Positions 7,322 through 16,422 of a DNA stretch of 57,741 nucleotides are shown here, in pieces. Within the stretch, counting starts at the first letter, position 1; each line of letters starts with the position of its first letter. The translations under genes and the position numbers were made by a program. A model generated the notes under the pieces. The model made no database searches, was not told the DNA's origin, and was given only the letters and a program-made list of their open reading frames with translations. This DNA comes from Chloroflexota bacterium (GTDB lineage: Bacteria > Chloroflexota > Chloroflexia > QHBQ01 > JADMIH01). The DNA lies in contig JADMIH010000005.1 in NCBI GenBank assembly GCA_015478675.1, positions 1-57,741 on the forward strand, read 5' to 3'.

Positions 7322-9955
7322 ATGCCCAGTCCATCCGTTATCCCCGTGGGGACAGGTGCAGACCTTCCCTTACGGTTGGTAAAGCGCCTGCAACCGCTGC
7401 CGTTCGAGAGTCTACAGAGTCTCCTGGCGCGGCTACAGGTGGCTAACTACTACGAGATAAGCAACTGGTGGCTTCTACTTACTGGTATCAGGCCCGGTAC
7501 AATGCCCGACCAGTTGCGGGCGCGAAGCCACTACGCCGAGCTTGCCGAAATCACGGGTCTGAGCGTGGATACTCTTTATGGCCTGACGCTACACCGCTTT
7601 GCACCGCGTTACTACGATGCTGGGGCCGATGCTTTGCACGGCGCGGGCGCGCGAACTGGAGCCAAAGCGGGAACGAGAGTAAGAGCGAAGCCGGAGTACG
7701 ACGACCTGGAACGGCCCCTATGGAGTAAGGCGGGCCTGTGTAGCCACGTTCACGGCACGCGGCAAGGCGGGGGCTTAAACTACAGGGTGTGCCCAGCGTG
7801 TTGGCGCGAAGACGGCGCGGTCCTGCTGCCGTGGCGTCTACAAGCAGTGACGACCTGCCCCAAGCACCGCGTTTTGCTGGTAGACCTGTGCCAGGGCTGC
7901 GGCCAGTCCATAAGGGCGAACTGGGCAACGGGTCGGTGCCTGCGATGTGACGCGGAGATCGCCAGTTTCGAGGCTATTTCTATTAGCGACGACCCCGACA
8001 GCTTAGACCTCGCCGACCTGGTATCGAGCGCACTTGGATTGCAACTAGATGCAGAAGGGGATTCGATGGCGATGCCCGACCCCGAAATGCCTATACCGCA
8101 GCAGGCTGATGGGGGCGCGACACCGCAGGCAGATTCCTGGCTACCGCCCCGCATAAACACCGTTCTGGCTCCAGAGCATCCGTTACAGTTGATGTCGCCC
8201 CCAGCCTTCCTGCATTTTCTATATCGCTTTTCGACTCTCTTACCTGCCCGCGACCCCGATAACCCGCGTTTCGCGTCCGAACGATTTGTACCAGGTATGG
8301 GAGAGATGATATCCGGTGTGCGTGAGAGGGCACTTAGCACTGCTGAGTCGGAACCCAGGGAAGGGAACGCGCGGGGTGCCGCGCCAGTTCGCCGGGGCGG
8401 GGTTGCTTTTCAACACTGGGTACACCTGGCTGTATGGGGGCTGCTACAGGATTGGCCCACGGAGTGGCACAGCGCCCTAGAACGGATCGCCAGGCGAGAG
8501 GCGGAACTCTCGGCAATATCAAACAAGACGAAGCTATCATATGTTTTGGCACGAGAGTTCACCGGACCACAGTGGGGATGGCTACAAGGGGAATGGATGG
8601 GCTTTATTCAAGAGCGGGCCGCCTACTCGCCCACCCTCTACCCCTGGTTGCGCCACTACAGGGCTGCCCTACAACAAGGGGGGAAAGCCATCCTGCCTGA
8701 TGCCGGTTTTCAGAATGCCCAGAGCCAGGTTGGTCTCCCTATGCTTTCCCAACGTGAAGCGGCGCACGAGCTGGGGGTGAGCGAACCCACTGTAAAGGAC
8801 TATATAGAACGCGGGGCGCTCAACGCCAGCGCCAATGTTACTGTTACCAACGCCAGCGACTCTATTGGGCGAAACCTGGGCGGGAAGCGACAGTGGCGGT
8901 TGGTGGATGCCGGGAGCGTGCAGCGACTGCGTGAAGAGCACTCTACCTGGCTTACCCTGGCGCAGGCGGCGGCGAAGTGCGGACTGGCCGAGGATAAACA
9001 GTTGGTGGCGCTGGTAGCCGCAGGATTGGTCGAAGCAGCGCAAGGGCCACTCGTGGACGGCGCGGCCACATGGCGCTTCGCCCCGGCCGTTGTGCAGCGT
9101 TTTCTGGACAACGTGCTGGAACAGGTGCCTCAGTTGCCCGCCTGGGCAGCCGCCCTCGGCCCTATAGATAGCAACGATGATAGTAACGAACAGGGCGAGC
9201 AATCAAACCCTGATGAACACGTTGAGTGCGTGGCACGGGCCGAGCCATCTATCCTGTCCTTATACAAGGCGCTACGTATCACAACGTGGCAGGGCATCGG
9301 GCTGGCCGCTCTCCTGGTAGAAATTAAGCGGGGCGGGCTGCGAGCATACAGGCATGGAGATAGCGCGGACAACATAGGAAGCCTACATTTTGAGCGGGCC
9401 GGACTGTTAGAGTACCTGGCACGCAGGCGACGGCTGGCTGAGGGCGGCGATTTACTGTACACCGCCCGCGACGTTTGCAACCGACTTCGCTGCAAGCCCG
9501 TGTCGCTCCGCCGCTGGTACGCGGCGGGTATGCTGGTGCCGTGCCGGGACGAAATGCGGGGCAGCCAGGTGCATTGGCGCTACTCCCGCCAGGACGTTGA
9601 GACGTTCGTAGAACGGTATATCGATAGCGGGCAGGCCGCCGAAATACTGGGTTGTACCGACCAGGCTGTGCTACAGTGGGCAAAGCGAGGCTGGCTGCCT
9701 GTGGTAGCAGGTCCCCTGGTGGACGGAAGTCGCGAGTACAGGTTCGACCGGCAGGCAATAATAGAGTGGCGGCGGGAGCGGGTCACGTTTGCGGAAGCCT
9801 GGCATATGCTGGGCATCAGCCGCAGTGGAGTCAACTACTGGATACGAGCGGGCAAAATCCGGCCAGTGGATACCGGCGACAAAAAACATAGGTGGTATAG
9901 CAGAGTGGACGTGGAACGCGCAGTTTTACAGCGAAGGCCATCACCCCAGCCATAG
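7322..9955 (+). CDS. tniQ: TniQ/TnsD-type target selector with tandem HTH array
   Basis: An 877-residue protein. Residues about 15-240 form the TniQ domain, starting LPLRLVKRLQPLPFESLQSLLARL and containing two zinc knuckles: C157-P-A-C160 with C179-P-K-H, and C190-Q-G-C193 with C206-L-R-C209. From about 475 to the end lie about six helix-turn-helix units of the MerR/excisionase style. Clear examples are REAAHELGVSEPTVKDYIERG, LAQAAAKCGL, ARDVCNRLRCKPVSLRRW, GQAAEILGCTDQAVLQWAKRG and AEAWHMLGISRSGVNYWIRAG, several followed by a wing such as WRYSRQDV. In Tn7 TnsD binds the glmS attachment site and recruits TnsC. Here the insertion at the gyrB stop codon suggests the array reads the gyrB 3' end. 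ATG at 7322, coupled to tnsC. Family call firm; target inferred from location. Confidence 0.92.
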   Translation: MPSPSVIPVGTGADLPLRLVKRLQPLPFESLQSLLARLQVANYYEISNWWLLLTGIRPGTMPDQLRARSHYAELAEITGLSVDTLYGLTLHRFAPRYYDAGADALHGAGARTGAKAGTRVRAKPEYDDLERPLWSKAGLCSHVHGTRQGGGLNYRVCPACWREDGAVLLPWRLQAVTTCPKHRVLLVDLCQGCGQSIRANWATGRCLRCDAEIASFEAISISDDPDSLDLADLVSSALGLQLDAEGDSMAMPDPEMPIPQQADGGATPQADSWLPPRINTVLAPEHPLQLMSPPAFLHFLYRFSTLLPARDPDNPRFASERFVPGMGEMISGVRERALSTAESEPREGNARGAAPVRRGGVAFQHWVHLAVWGLLQDWPTEWHSALERIARREAELSAISNKTKLSYVLAREFTGPQWGWLQGEWMGFIQERAAYSPTLYPWLRHYRAALQQGGKAILPDAGFQNAQSQVGLPMLSQREAAHELGVSEPTVKDYIERGALNASANVTVTNASDSIGRNLGGKRQWRLVDAGSVQRLREEHSTWLTLAQAAAKCGLAEDKQLVALVAAGLVEAAQGPLVDGAATWRFAPAVVQRFLDNVLEQVPQLPAWAAALGPIDSNDDSNEQGEQSNPDEHVECVARAEPSILSLYKALRITTWQGIGLAALLVEIKRGGLRAYRHGDSADNIGSLHFERAGLLEYLARRRRLAEGGDLLYTARDVCNRLRCKPVSLRRWYAAGMLVPCRDEMRGSQVHWRYSRQDVETFVERYIDSGQAAEILGCTDQAVLQWAKRGWLPVVAGPLVDGSREYRFDRQAIIEWRRERVTFAEAWHMLGISRSGVNYWIRAGKIRPVDTGDKKHRWYSRVDVERAVLQRRPSPQP

Positions 9956-10013
9956 GCTTCAGGACCGCAAGTTTGTGGGAGTTGTAACTAATATTGCAAA
10001 ACGGTGGGTTAAT

Positions 10014-10044
10014 TTGACAGACAAGAATAGGTGTTTTGTAGAAT
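10014..10044 (+). promoter_or_regulatory. Candidate sigma-70-type promoter
   Basis: TTGACA at 10014-10019, then 17 bp to TGTAGA (10037-10042), or 19 bp to TAGAAT. It points right, toward a convergent minus-strand gene, and the only plus-strand reading frame downstream is 18 codons long. It may be the surviving promoter of a lost cargo gene, or drive a small or antisense RNA. Confidence 0.45.
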
Positions 10045-10069
10045 CTTAAAGGTAAGGACAAACGGAAAC

Positions 10070-10570
10070 CTATGGAAGGGGAAGCGAATGGACAAGCAAT
10101 CCCAAGAAAGCAAACCAGTCCTGAATTCTGTTAAACTCTCTTGACGTTATCTTCTTAGCTTTCAGGATACTTTCCAAGCTAGTGGCAGAAGCGACTACCA
10201 TCACAGGATGGTTTACCGAAGTTGTTAGCAGCCGATCAATCTCCTGTTCAACATTTGCCATTACCCTATCGGGCAAAGGCGCTTTGAAAAAGGGCACCCA
10301 TAACGGCCAACGTGGAGCCTCGTAGCGCGAATACTCTTCAACGGCACGCTGTAAAAAGCTAGTTGGCACAGATCCAAGTGTAAAAACCCGTATCCCGGCG
10401 TTACCTTCCCACGCAACCATATCGAATCTATACACCCTTAGACACTGTTTACATTCTGCCAGGCCAGACACCAGCCCATCGTAATACTCCAGCACCAAAA
10501 TCCTTGAAAAAGGAGCCTTCGCTGCTATGAGACTAAATGGACTGTCGCAATAGCAAAAAGATGCTTCCAT
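10070..10570 (-). CDS. Hypothetical cargo protein with possible zinc knuckle
   Basis: A 166-residue soluble protein that I do not recognise. CYC (6-8) and CKQC (about 40-43) could form a metal site. The middle part (FDMVAWEGNAGIRVFTLGSVP) looks like beta strands and the end (EFNRIQDWFAFLGLLVHSL) is helical. It is the most distal of three minus-strand genes downstream of the RHS gene. Such positions often hold immunity proteins of polymorphic toxins, but that is only positional evidence. Confidence 0.6.
   Translation of the reverse strand: MEASFCYCDSPFSLIAAKAPFSRILVLEYYDGLVSGLAECKQCLRVYRFDMVAWEGNAGIRVFTLGSVPTSFLQRAVEEYSRYEAPRWPLWVPFFKAPLPDRVMANVEQEIDRLLTTSVNHPVMVVASATSLESILKAKKITSREFNRIQDWFAFLGLLVHSLPLP
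10088..10144 (+). CDS. Possible 18-codon peptide or gene remnant
   Basis: ATG at 10088 preceded by GGAAGGGGAAG, reading MDKQSQESKPVLNSVKLS and then TGA. It lies 44 bp after the candidate promoter at 10014-10044 and overlaps, in antisense, the end of the gene at 10070-10570. It may be the truncated start of a former cargo gene. No function can be assigned, and translation is unproven. Confidence 0.2.
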   Translation: MDKQSQESKPVLNSVKLS

Positions 10571-10614
10571 AACTGCCTGACCTGCTGGCTCGCTGACTAG
10601 GTCTGTATGCAGTC

Positions 10615-10911
10615 TTAGTCAGCGAGTACTTTCCCCTTGGCAACAACATGGGGACCCTCAAGCAGCTCAAATCGACTTCCCGCGTGTAGCAGGTAGCTAG
10701 GTGCTTCTTCTACAAGGAACTTTACATCGGCAAGGGCGCTACCATCGTTAGAGGATTCCTCTCTGAAATCAACCACCAAGCTCCACGACTCAGTTTGCCA
10801 CCTATTAGGTTCCTCTTCGAAGCGAGCCACGGTTACGTAGTGAGATCCCTTGAAGGGAGTTTTGCGCCCGCCCTCTTCAGGCGAAACCCAACATATCTGA
10901 GATAATGTCAT
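10615..10911 (-). CDS. Small beta-rich protein, EF-Tu domain II-like
   Basis: About 98 residues. The segment VSPEEGGRKTPFKGSHYVTVARF followed by FLVEEAPSYLLHAGSRFELLEGPHVVAKGKV resembles a family of small beta-barrel proteins similar to translation-factor domain II, where 'EEGGR..P...G..P' is the recurring motif. I chose ATG at 10909-10911 because AGGTGA lies five bases upstream; a GTG three codons earlier (10918-10920) is the alternative. It lies 53 bp downstream of the gene at 10973-11308 on the same strand, in the cluster following the RHS toxin-like gene. Its role, perhaps immunity, is unknown. Confidence 0.6.
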   Translation of the reverse strand: MTLSQICWVSPEEGGRKTPFKGSHYVTVARFEEEPNRWQTESWSLVVDFREESSNDGSALADVKFLVEEAPSYLLHAGSRFELLEGPHVVAKGKVLAD

Positions 10912-10972
10912 TGAAGTCACCTACCAGATACTCGCAAGACAGCCTATCAAAATCCACGACTCGCGTCAGAAA

Positions 10973-11308
10973 TCAAGGCATTCCTAATACACGTTGAAGG
11001 ATGCTTACGATGGTATCAAGGGTACTATCTAAGGCTTTACCGTTGCCCGTTCTCTCTTCAACACGTTGACGCTGCCAACTTATGAATGTTGGCATAAACC
11101 AAGTCAGGCTAACCAGCCTGCGATCCAATTGTCCTTCATTCTCAACGGCATCCGCAATCCGCTGAAGCAACTCAGTAACCCTGTTTGCCCCTTCAGGATC
11201 ATACTCGCTACTGCGTAAACGCCCAAAGAATCCGGTTTCTAGCTCCCACTCTCTATCTAGATTCGTAATCAACTCTTGCAGAGCCAATGCATGTCTCCTT
11301 TGTGCCAT
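10973..11308 (-). CDS. Small helical protein downstream of RHS gene, immunity candidate
   Basis: 111 residues, mostly predicted helix (ALALQELITNLDREWELETGFFGRL, ANRVTELLQRIADAVENE, STLDTIVSILQRVL). I do not recognise the family. It starts 74 bp after the end of the giant RHS gene, the usual place for a cognate immunity gene. ATG at 11306-11308 has GGGGG immediately before it. A TTG seven codons inside has AAAGGAG at better spacing and may be the true start. Confidence 0.6.
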   Translation of the reverse strand: MAQRRHALALQELITNLDREWELETGFFGRLRSSEYDPEGANRVTELLQRIADAVENEGQLDRRLVSLTWFMPTFISWQRQRVEERTGNGKALDSTLDTIVSILQRVLGMP

Positions 11309-11382
11309 CCCCCGGTTGCGGATTGAGAACTTCCCGTGTACTAATTCTTAATCCGCGGCCAAGATATGTCAAGTTGGGATCA

Positions 11383-14300
11383 TTACCTATGCACCCAAGT
11401 AATGGCCTCTGGATTGATATACTGCCAGACCAGGACCTCTTGATGAGCCCTTGCCCAATTTGAGAACCGGCCTCCTCGAGCGATACCGCCCGAAATATCG
11501 GAAATTGGCGATTCTAGTTTCGACAAATCGATCCGTACGATTCCATGCCCACCGTTGAACTTCGTTTCTGCTACTTCCAAGCTCTTAGTAGTTGATATCC
11601 ACGGCGTGCGTTTCGCTCCTGCGACATGACTCAGTTCTGATACCTCAATTGCTGCCGGATCTCTCGCAACCAAGCCGAGCGCAGGCTCCTCCCCTTTGGC
11701 TAGGGCACGATATACAAAGCTGCCCTCCTTCTCAGCAGCCTCAGCCACTCTACCTAACTTACCCAGTTTGCCAAGTTCGCCAAAGGGTATGGCTCCTATG
11801 TATGTCCACGGGTCCTTGAGAGAGTTGCCCACGGACTCAGCAAGGTCAAACGTGGAGTTATGGAAAGTGAAGTCTATACCTACATCTAAACCAATCCCGA
11901 ACAAAAAGCCTAATGCTATCAAACATATAGGGCAATGGCCTGTAGGGTCACTCAAATTAGTGGGGTTGCCCCCGGCGTAGACGTAGGGCTGTCCGGTACT
12001 GCTCTCCATCGGATCTCTGGAGATAAACTGCTGAGTATTCTGATCGTAGTATCGCGCCCGTAGATACTGCAAACCCGACTCAGGATCGGTATATTGACCA
12101 GCATATCCCAGGCGAGGTAAGTTAGTACAGTCTCCCTGGCAGAAGCGGCTGCCGTATGAAGCATAGCTCAGGTATGCGCTTACCATCCCCACGTCGTTCG
12201 TGGTAAAGCGGATACTCCCCAGTTGATCCAGGTGGTAGTAGAAGTGCGCGTTAAAGTTGGGAACCTCTGGCGTGTCGCTTCCGGCACCGGGCATCGGGAT
12301 TTGAGCGGGCTTACCGTCACCAGTAGCGCCCCCACCAACGGCTCCTGTGCCTGCGGAGGTAGGGGGAGCTGTGATAGATGGTATCCCTGTAAACTCATCC
12401 CAGAGCGATTTGATTTTGGTCTGCGGTGCCTGGCCGCCTCCGGGAGTCATCCCTGCGATAGCCGCAGCCTGTGCGAGCGGCATACCGCCGGGGCCGTAAA
12501 GGTAACCGTTACTGTTATCTTGAAGTAACAGAGGCATGCCGCCAGCTATGTCCCAGCCGAATTGCTCGTTCCAGCTATTTGGCCCTACTTTCGACATCCT
12601 CAGGCCATCACCGTTGTAGCCATATGTCCATTGGTTCGGCTGGCTACCCGGCCCAAACCCCACCAGGCGATTGGCCTGGTCGTAGCTGTAAACCAGAGTG
12701 GCCCCCGTGCGGTTATTGAGTGCCTGGGTACGGTTGCCTGTCGGGCTGTAACTGAAGGTCAGGTTTAGTACTGTCTGTGTGTCTTGTCGCTGTACGTAGC
12801 TATTCAGCTGGTTGGCATCGTCATAGCCATATGTGGTCAGACTGGGAACGCTGTTAGCGGGTGCACTGGCTATCCGCTTGATTTGAGACGCATTATCGTA
12901 TGTGTAGACGTTGGTGCTGGTAATCCCTGGGCTCGCGCTTATTTGATCCGCCTTGAGCCGACTCTGCTGGTCATAGTCGTAGTGAAGCCGAGTATTGTTG
13001 GTTTGACCATATGTGAACTCAACGGCGTCGGTTACCAGTCCAATCTCGTTACGCGTGTAGGTGGTCGAGAAAACGGTAGTAGCGACCAGCGATTCAGTCG
13101 TAGTAATAACACGGTTCGCTGCGTCATACCCCACCGCCTTGTATACCGGGGAGCCGCCCCCGTTCCCTGGATATGTTATCGTTTTTATGTTGCTATTCTG
13201 GTCGTAGCCGAACTCCACAGGAAGCGGGAAGGTGTCATCAAGGTTGTAGACTTTCCAGACCCGGTTGGCATCATCGTAAACGCGCGTCGAGGTTCTGCGC
13301 TGGCCGTTCGCAGCTTGTGGGTACGTGATGGATGTAACGTTTCCCATCAGGTCGTATCCATAGCCAATAGCTTTACCGTTTCCCTGGAGCACCGAGGTAA
13401 GGCGATTCAGCGAATCGTACCCAAAGGTTGTAGTGCCCGTGCCATCCGTCATAGTCTCGCGCAACCCTCGGCTGTTATAACCGAGCGTTACGTCGTGGGT
13501 TGAAGGATCGCTGTAGTCTATAGTCTGGAGTTCATTGTTGTTGTAGTAGTAAAGATAGGTATAACGGCCCTGGGCATCCTGTACTCGGTCTGTGCGCCCG
13601 GCAACGTCGTACCTGTAGTGGGTAGTGCGCCCCAGAGGGTCGCTACTGAGATATTGGCGTTGCGTATCGTCGTAACTATAAGTGGTTGCCTTGCCCAACC
13701 CGTTAGTCTGGCTGATAACACGACCTATGCCGTCGTAGGCATAATCGATCCGGGTTCCTTCCGGCTGGCTCACCCGCCGTACTTCGTTTGTGTCGTAGTA
13801 CAGATATGTGGTAGTTTGTCCTTTTGCATCGCGCACGGATTTGACGTTGCCCACGTCGTCGTACTTGTATGTAGTGGGGTAGCCTAGCGTGTCGGTGATA
13901 ATCAATGGCGCGCCATATGCGTCGTTCAGATATTGGGTTGTCTTGTTACGCCCATCGGTTGAACTTAGCAGGCGGCCAACCTGGTCGTAATCCGCGTTCG
14001 TTGTGTTGCCAAGCGGGTCGGATTTGGCGTCTGGATATCCATAAGCATCGTAGGAAAGCTGCCAGGTATGGTTGCGCGGGTCCGTGATAGTACGCAGGTC
14101 TCCTAAGCGACTGGGGCTTTGGTCATAGCCATACTGTGTTTGCATTGTCCCGCTGCCCTCTTGCCAGGGACGCGACATACTGGTCAGATTGCCATTGCCA
14201 TCGTATGTGTAGGTAGTGGCGATCAGAGCTGGGTCTATTACCTGGTACAGGTCGTTCTGAGGCAGGTAGTAGGTATATTGGGTAGTCTGATTTAGCGGGT

Positions 14301-16422
14301 CGGTAGCGTTCTTAAGATTACCGTTATTATCCCAGTCGTTCTGCCAAACGTGGTGCAGGGGGTCTTCTACGGCTGAGAGCCAGGTTGTGCCTGGTTTATA
14401 GCTATAGTTCCAGGTGCCAGGCTGCTGGCCAGTTGCGCCATCAACCACGCTCGTAAGCATATATTGAGCATAGTTCTGTACTGTAACTACCCCAACCGTG
14501 TTAGTTATGCGCGTAGTTGCCGAGGCTGCATCCCCTGTATAACCGAAATCCGTGAAGCGACCCATAGGATAAGCCTGGTGGGTTATGCGCGCCGCGACCA
14601 CGTTGTCATACGTGTTATTGAAAACGGCAGTTTGCACGAGGTTACGTGGCTCAGTCATTATCTGAAGGTGGTGCGTCAGATCATAGACGTAAACTCGCGT
14701 CGTATTGCCAACGTCTATCGCGGTATTCAAGTCGCCGTTGGGGTAATAGGTGAAGGCCACCCGCCTACCAACGTCATCGGTTACTCTGCGCAACAGGCCA
14801 GTGAAGGGTGGGGCAGTATAGTAGATAAGGTTCAGATGGCGACCCGCTGAATCGGTTACAGTCCGCAACTGTTCGCCAACGTAACTTAGGGTTACCGGAT
14901 GATTGTTGCGGTCCACGATGCTTATCAGGTGGTACACTCCTGTACCACCTAAATTGCGGAAATAGTAGCTTACCTGCCCGTGTATACGGGTGAAGACGAG
15001 GTCCCCGTTGGTGTTAGCCAGGGTAGCCATGACGCGTAGCGGGTGGCTAAAGTCAGGACCGAAGGTAGATACGGAGCCGTTCTCTTCGTGTACCAGGTAG
15101 TTGTTTGCAACGTCCCTGTCTACATACATATTATAGTTGTGCGTCCAGCCATACCCGAGCGTGCTTGTGATAGCAGCCATATCCGAGTTGTAGGTTCGCC
15201 CGAACTCAAGAGGCGCACCCCTGCCGGGAATAGAGAAGTCGACACTGCCGTAGCAGAAGAAGCCCGTGGCCGCGTTTACTCCGTCCCCGGCCATATCAGT
15301 AGTTGACCTTTGAGAAGGGCTGCCCCCGCACCTGATCTCGTTAAGCTGAGGAACGTTGGGGATCGCCGGAGTGGGAGTCAAGGTGGGCGTACTGGTAGCC
15401 GTGTTGGTAGGCGTATTCGTAGCTGTATCAGTGGCCTGTGGGGTATCGGTGGGCGTGGGTACGGGTGTATTCGTGGCCGTTGGGGTCGCCCCCTGGCCGC
15501 TTGGGTCGAGCTTCAATATGAACCCGTCTATAGCTCCCCCACTGCTGGGTTGATAAGCGTTCACGCTTGGGAAGTCCGCTACGTCAGTCTGCCCTGTAAC
15601 ATAGGCGTTACCTAACGCGTCGGCGGCAATAGCGTTGCCAGAATCGCCGGGGCTGCCGGCGGCGCTCTCGCCACCCAGGTAGGTAGAGTAGTCCAGGCTA
15701 TTCCCCGAGGCCGACAGGCGGCTAACAAATGCGTCAGTAGCTTCCCCCTGGATAGGTCGCCACACCGGGTTGGCTATTGGGAAATCCTGCGAGGCGGTAG
15801 CCCCCGCTATATACATATTGTTTTGTGCGTCCACCGCTATGGAGTGAGCGATATCGCTGCCCCCGCCGCCCAGATACGTAGAATACACAAAGGCCGAACC
15901 GGCGGAGTTCAGCTTAGTAACGAACGCATCCATCCCCCCTTGGTTATCGGCCTGGTAGGGGTTCTGCATGGGGAAGTTACTTGAGGCGGTGCTGCCCGTT
16001 ACATACAAGTTGCCCGAAGAGTCCCGCGTAACCGCACGCGCTTCGTCCTGCCCACCGCCGCCCAGGTAGGTAGAGTACACAAATGCCGAGGCCGACGGAT
16101 TAAGCACTGTTACGAAAGCGTCGCCGTTGCCCCCGTAGGTGGGCTGTATAGCGTTGTAGAGTGGGAAGCGAAGGTGCCCAGGGCTATCGTATACATAGCC
16201 TACCACGTAGGCGTTGCCTGTCCCATCTACGGCTATGCCATTGCCCCAGGCGCTTATGTTGCTGTTGTTCAGTGCGCCCGAGTATATTAGCGAACTTGCC
16301 CCTGCCTGGTTGGTGTTTATCTTGGCTACGAAGGCATTACCGCAATCGTTGGGGTCATTCGAGTACAGCACACCAGCGGTGCGCGGGAAATTGTAGCTCC
16401 GGTCGTAGCCGGTTACGTACAC
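11383..16422 (-). CDS. RHS-repeat protein with SBBP repeats and candidate toxin tip (3' part of interrupted gene)
   Basis: This frame of about 1680 codons continues the reading frame broken at 16496-16500. It holds more SBBP repeats (YSTYLGGGG...DAQNNMYIAG), a Thr/Pro linker at about 15344-15500, a DUF6531-like entry segment (FSIPGRGAPLEFGRTYNS), about 25 RHS/YD repeats, and the RHS core motif near 12040-12130 (GYAGQYTDPESGLQYLRARYYD). A variable end of about 200 residues follows: a hydrophobic stretch (ICLIALGFLFGIGLDVGI) and then a domain with VYRAL, WISTTKS and HQEVLVW. RHS proteins make a shell that encloses a carboxy-terminal toxin. The Arg/Ser-Thr-Thr/Glu pattern suggests an ADP-ribosyltransferase-like toxin, tentatively. 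The listed frame opens in mid-repeat, so this is not an independent gene. Confidence 0.8.
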   Translation of the reverse strand: MYVTGYDRSYNFPRTAGVLYSNDPNDCGNAFVAKINTNQAGASSLIYSGALNNSNISAWGNGIAVDGTGNAYVVGYVYDSPGHLRFPLYNAIQPTYGGNGDAFVTVLNPSASAFVYSTYLGGGGQDEARAVTRDSSGNLYVTGSTASSNFPMQNPYQADNQGGMDAFVTKLNSAGSAFVYSTYLGGGGSDIAHSIAVDAQNNMYIAGATASQDFPIANPVWRPIQGEATDAFVSRLSASGNSLDYSTYLGGESAAGSPGDSGNAIAADALGNAYVTGQTDVADFPSVNAYQPSSGGAIDGFILKLDPSGQGATPTATNTPVPTPTDTPQATDTATNTPTNTATSTPTLTPTPAIPNVPQLNEIRCGGSPSQRSTTDMAGDGVNAATGFFCYGSVDFSIPGRGAPLEFGRTYNSDMAAITSTLGYGWTHNYNMYVDRDVANNYLVHEENGSVSTFGPDFSHPLRVMATLANTNGDLVFTRIHGQVSYYFRNLGGTGVYHLISIVDRNNHPVTLSYVGEQLRTVTDSAGRHLNLIYYTAPPFTGLLRRVTDDVGRRVAFTYYPNGDLNTAIDVGNTTRVYVYDLTHHLQIMTEPRNLVQTAVFNNTYDNVVAARITHQAYPMGRFTDFGYTGDAASATTRITNTVGVVTVQNYAQYMLTSVVDGATGQQPGTWNYSYKPGTTWLSAVEDPLHHVWQNDWDNNGNLKNATDPLNQTTQYTYYLPQNDLYQVIDPALIATTYTYDGNGNLTSMSRPWQEGSGTMQTQYGYDQSPSRLGDLRTITDPRNHTWQLSYDAYGYPDAKSDPLGNTTNADYDQVGRLLSSTDGRNKTTQYLNDAYGAPLIITDTLGYPTTYKYDDVGNVKSVRDAKGQTTTYLYYDTNEVRRVSQPEGTRIDYAYDGIGRVISQTNGLGKATTYSYDDTQRQYLSSDPLGRTTHYRYDVAGRTDRVQDAQGRYTYLYYYNNNELQTIDYSDPSTHDVTLGYNSRGLRETMTDGTGTTTFGYDSLNRLTSVLQGNGKAIGYGYDLMGNVTSITYPQAANGQRRTSTRVYDDANRVWKVYNLDDTFPLPVEFGYDQNSNIKTITYPGNGGGSPVYKAVGYDAANRVITTTESLVATTVFSTTYTRNEIGLVTDAVEFTYGQTNNTRLHYDYDQQSRLKADQISASPGITSTNVYTYDNASQIKRIASAPANSVPSLTTYGYDDANQLNSYVQRQDTQTVLNLTFSYSPTGNRTQALNNRTGATLVYSYDQANRLVGFGPGSQPNQWTYGYNGDGLRMSKVGPNSWNEQFGWDIAGGMPLLLQDNSNGYLYGPGGMPLAQAAAIAGMTPGGGQAPQTKIKSLWDEFTGIPSITAPPTSAGTGAVGGGATGDGKPAQIPMPGAGSDTPEVPNFNAHFYYHLDQLGSIRFTTNDVGMVSAYLSYASYGSRFCQGDCTNLPRLGYAGQYTDPESGLQYLRARYYDQNTQQFISRDPMESSTGQPYVYAGGNPTNLSDPTGHCPICLIALGFLFGIGLDVGIDFTFHNSTFDLAESVGNSLKDPWTYIGAIPFGELGKLGKLGRVAEAAEKEGSFVYRALAKGEEPALGLVARDPAAIEVSELSHVAGAKRTPWISTTKSLEVAETKFNGGHGIVRIDLSKLESPISDISGGIARGGRFSNWARAHQEVLVWQYINPEAITWVHR

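Noticed and set aside
12784..13503. Plus-strand open frame of 239 codons opposite the RHS repeats
   Set aside because: Periodic antisense translation of the YD repeats, with no ribosome site or recognisable fold.
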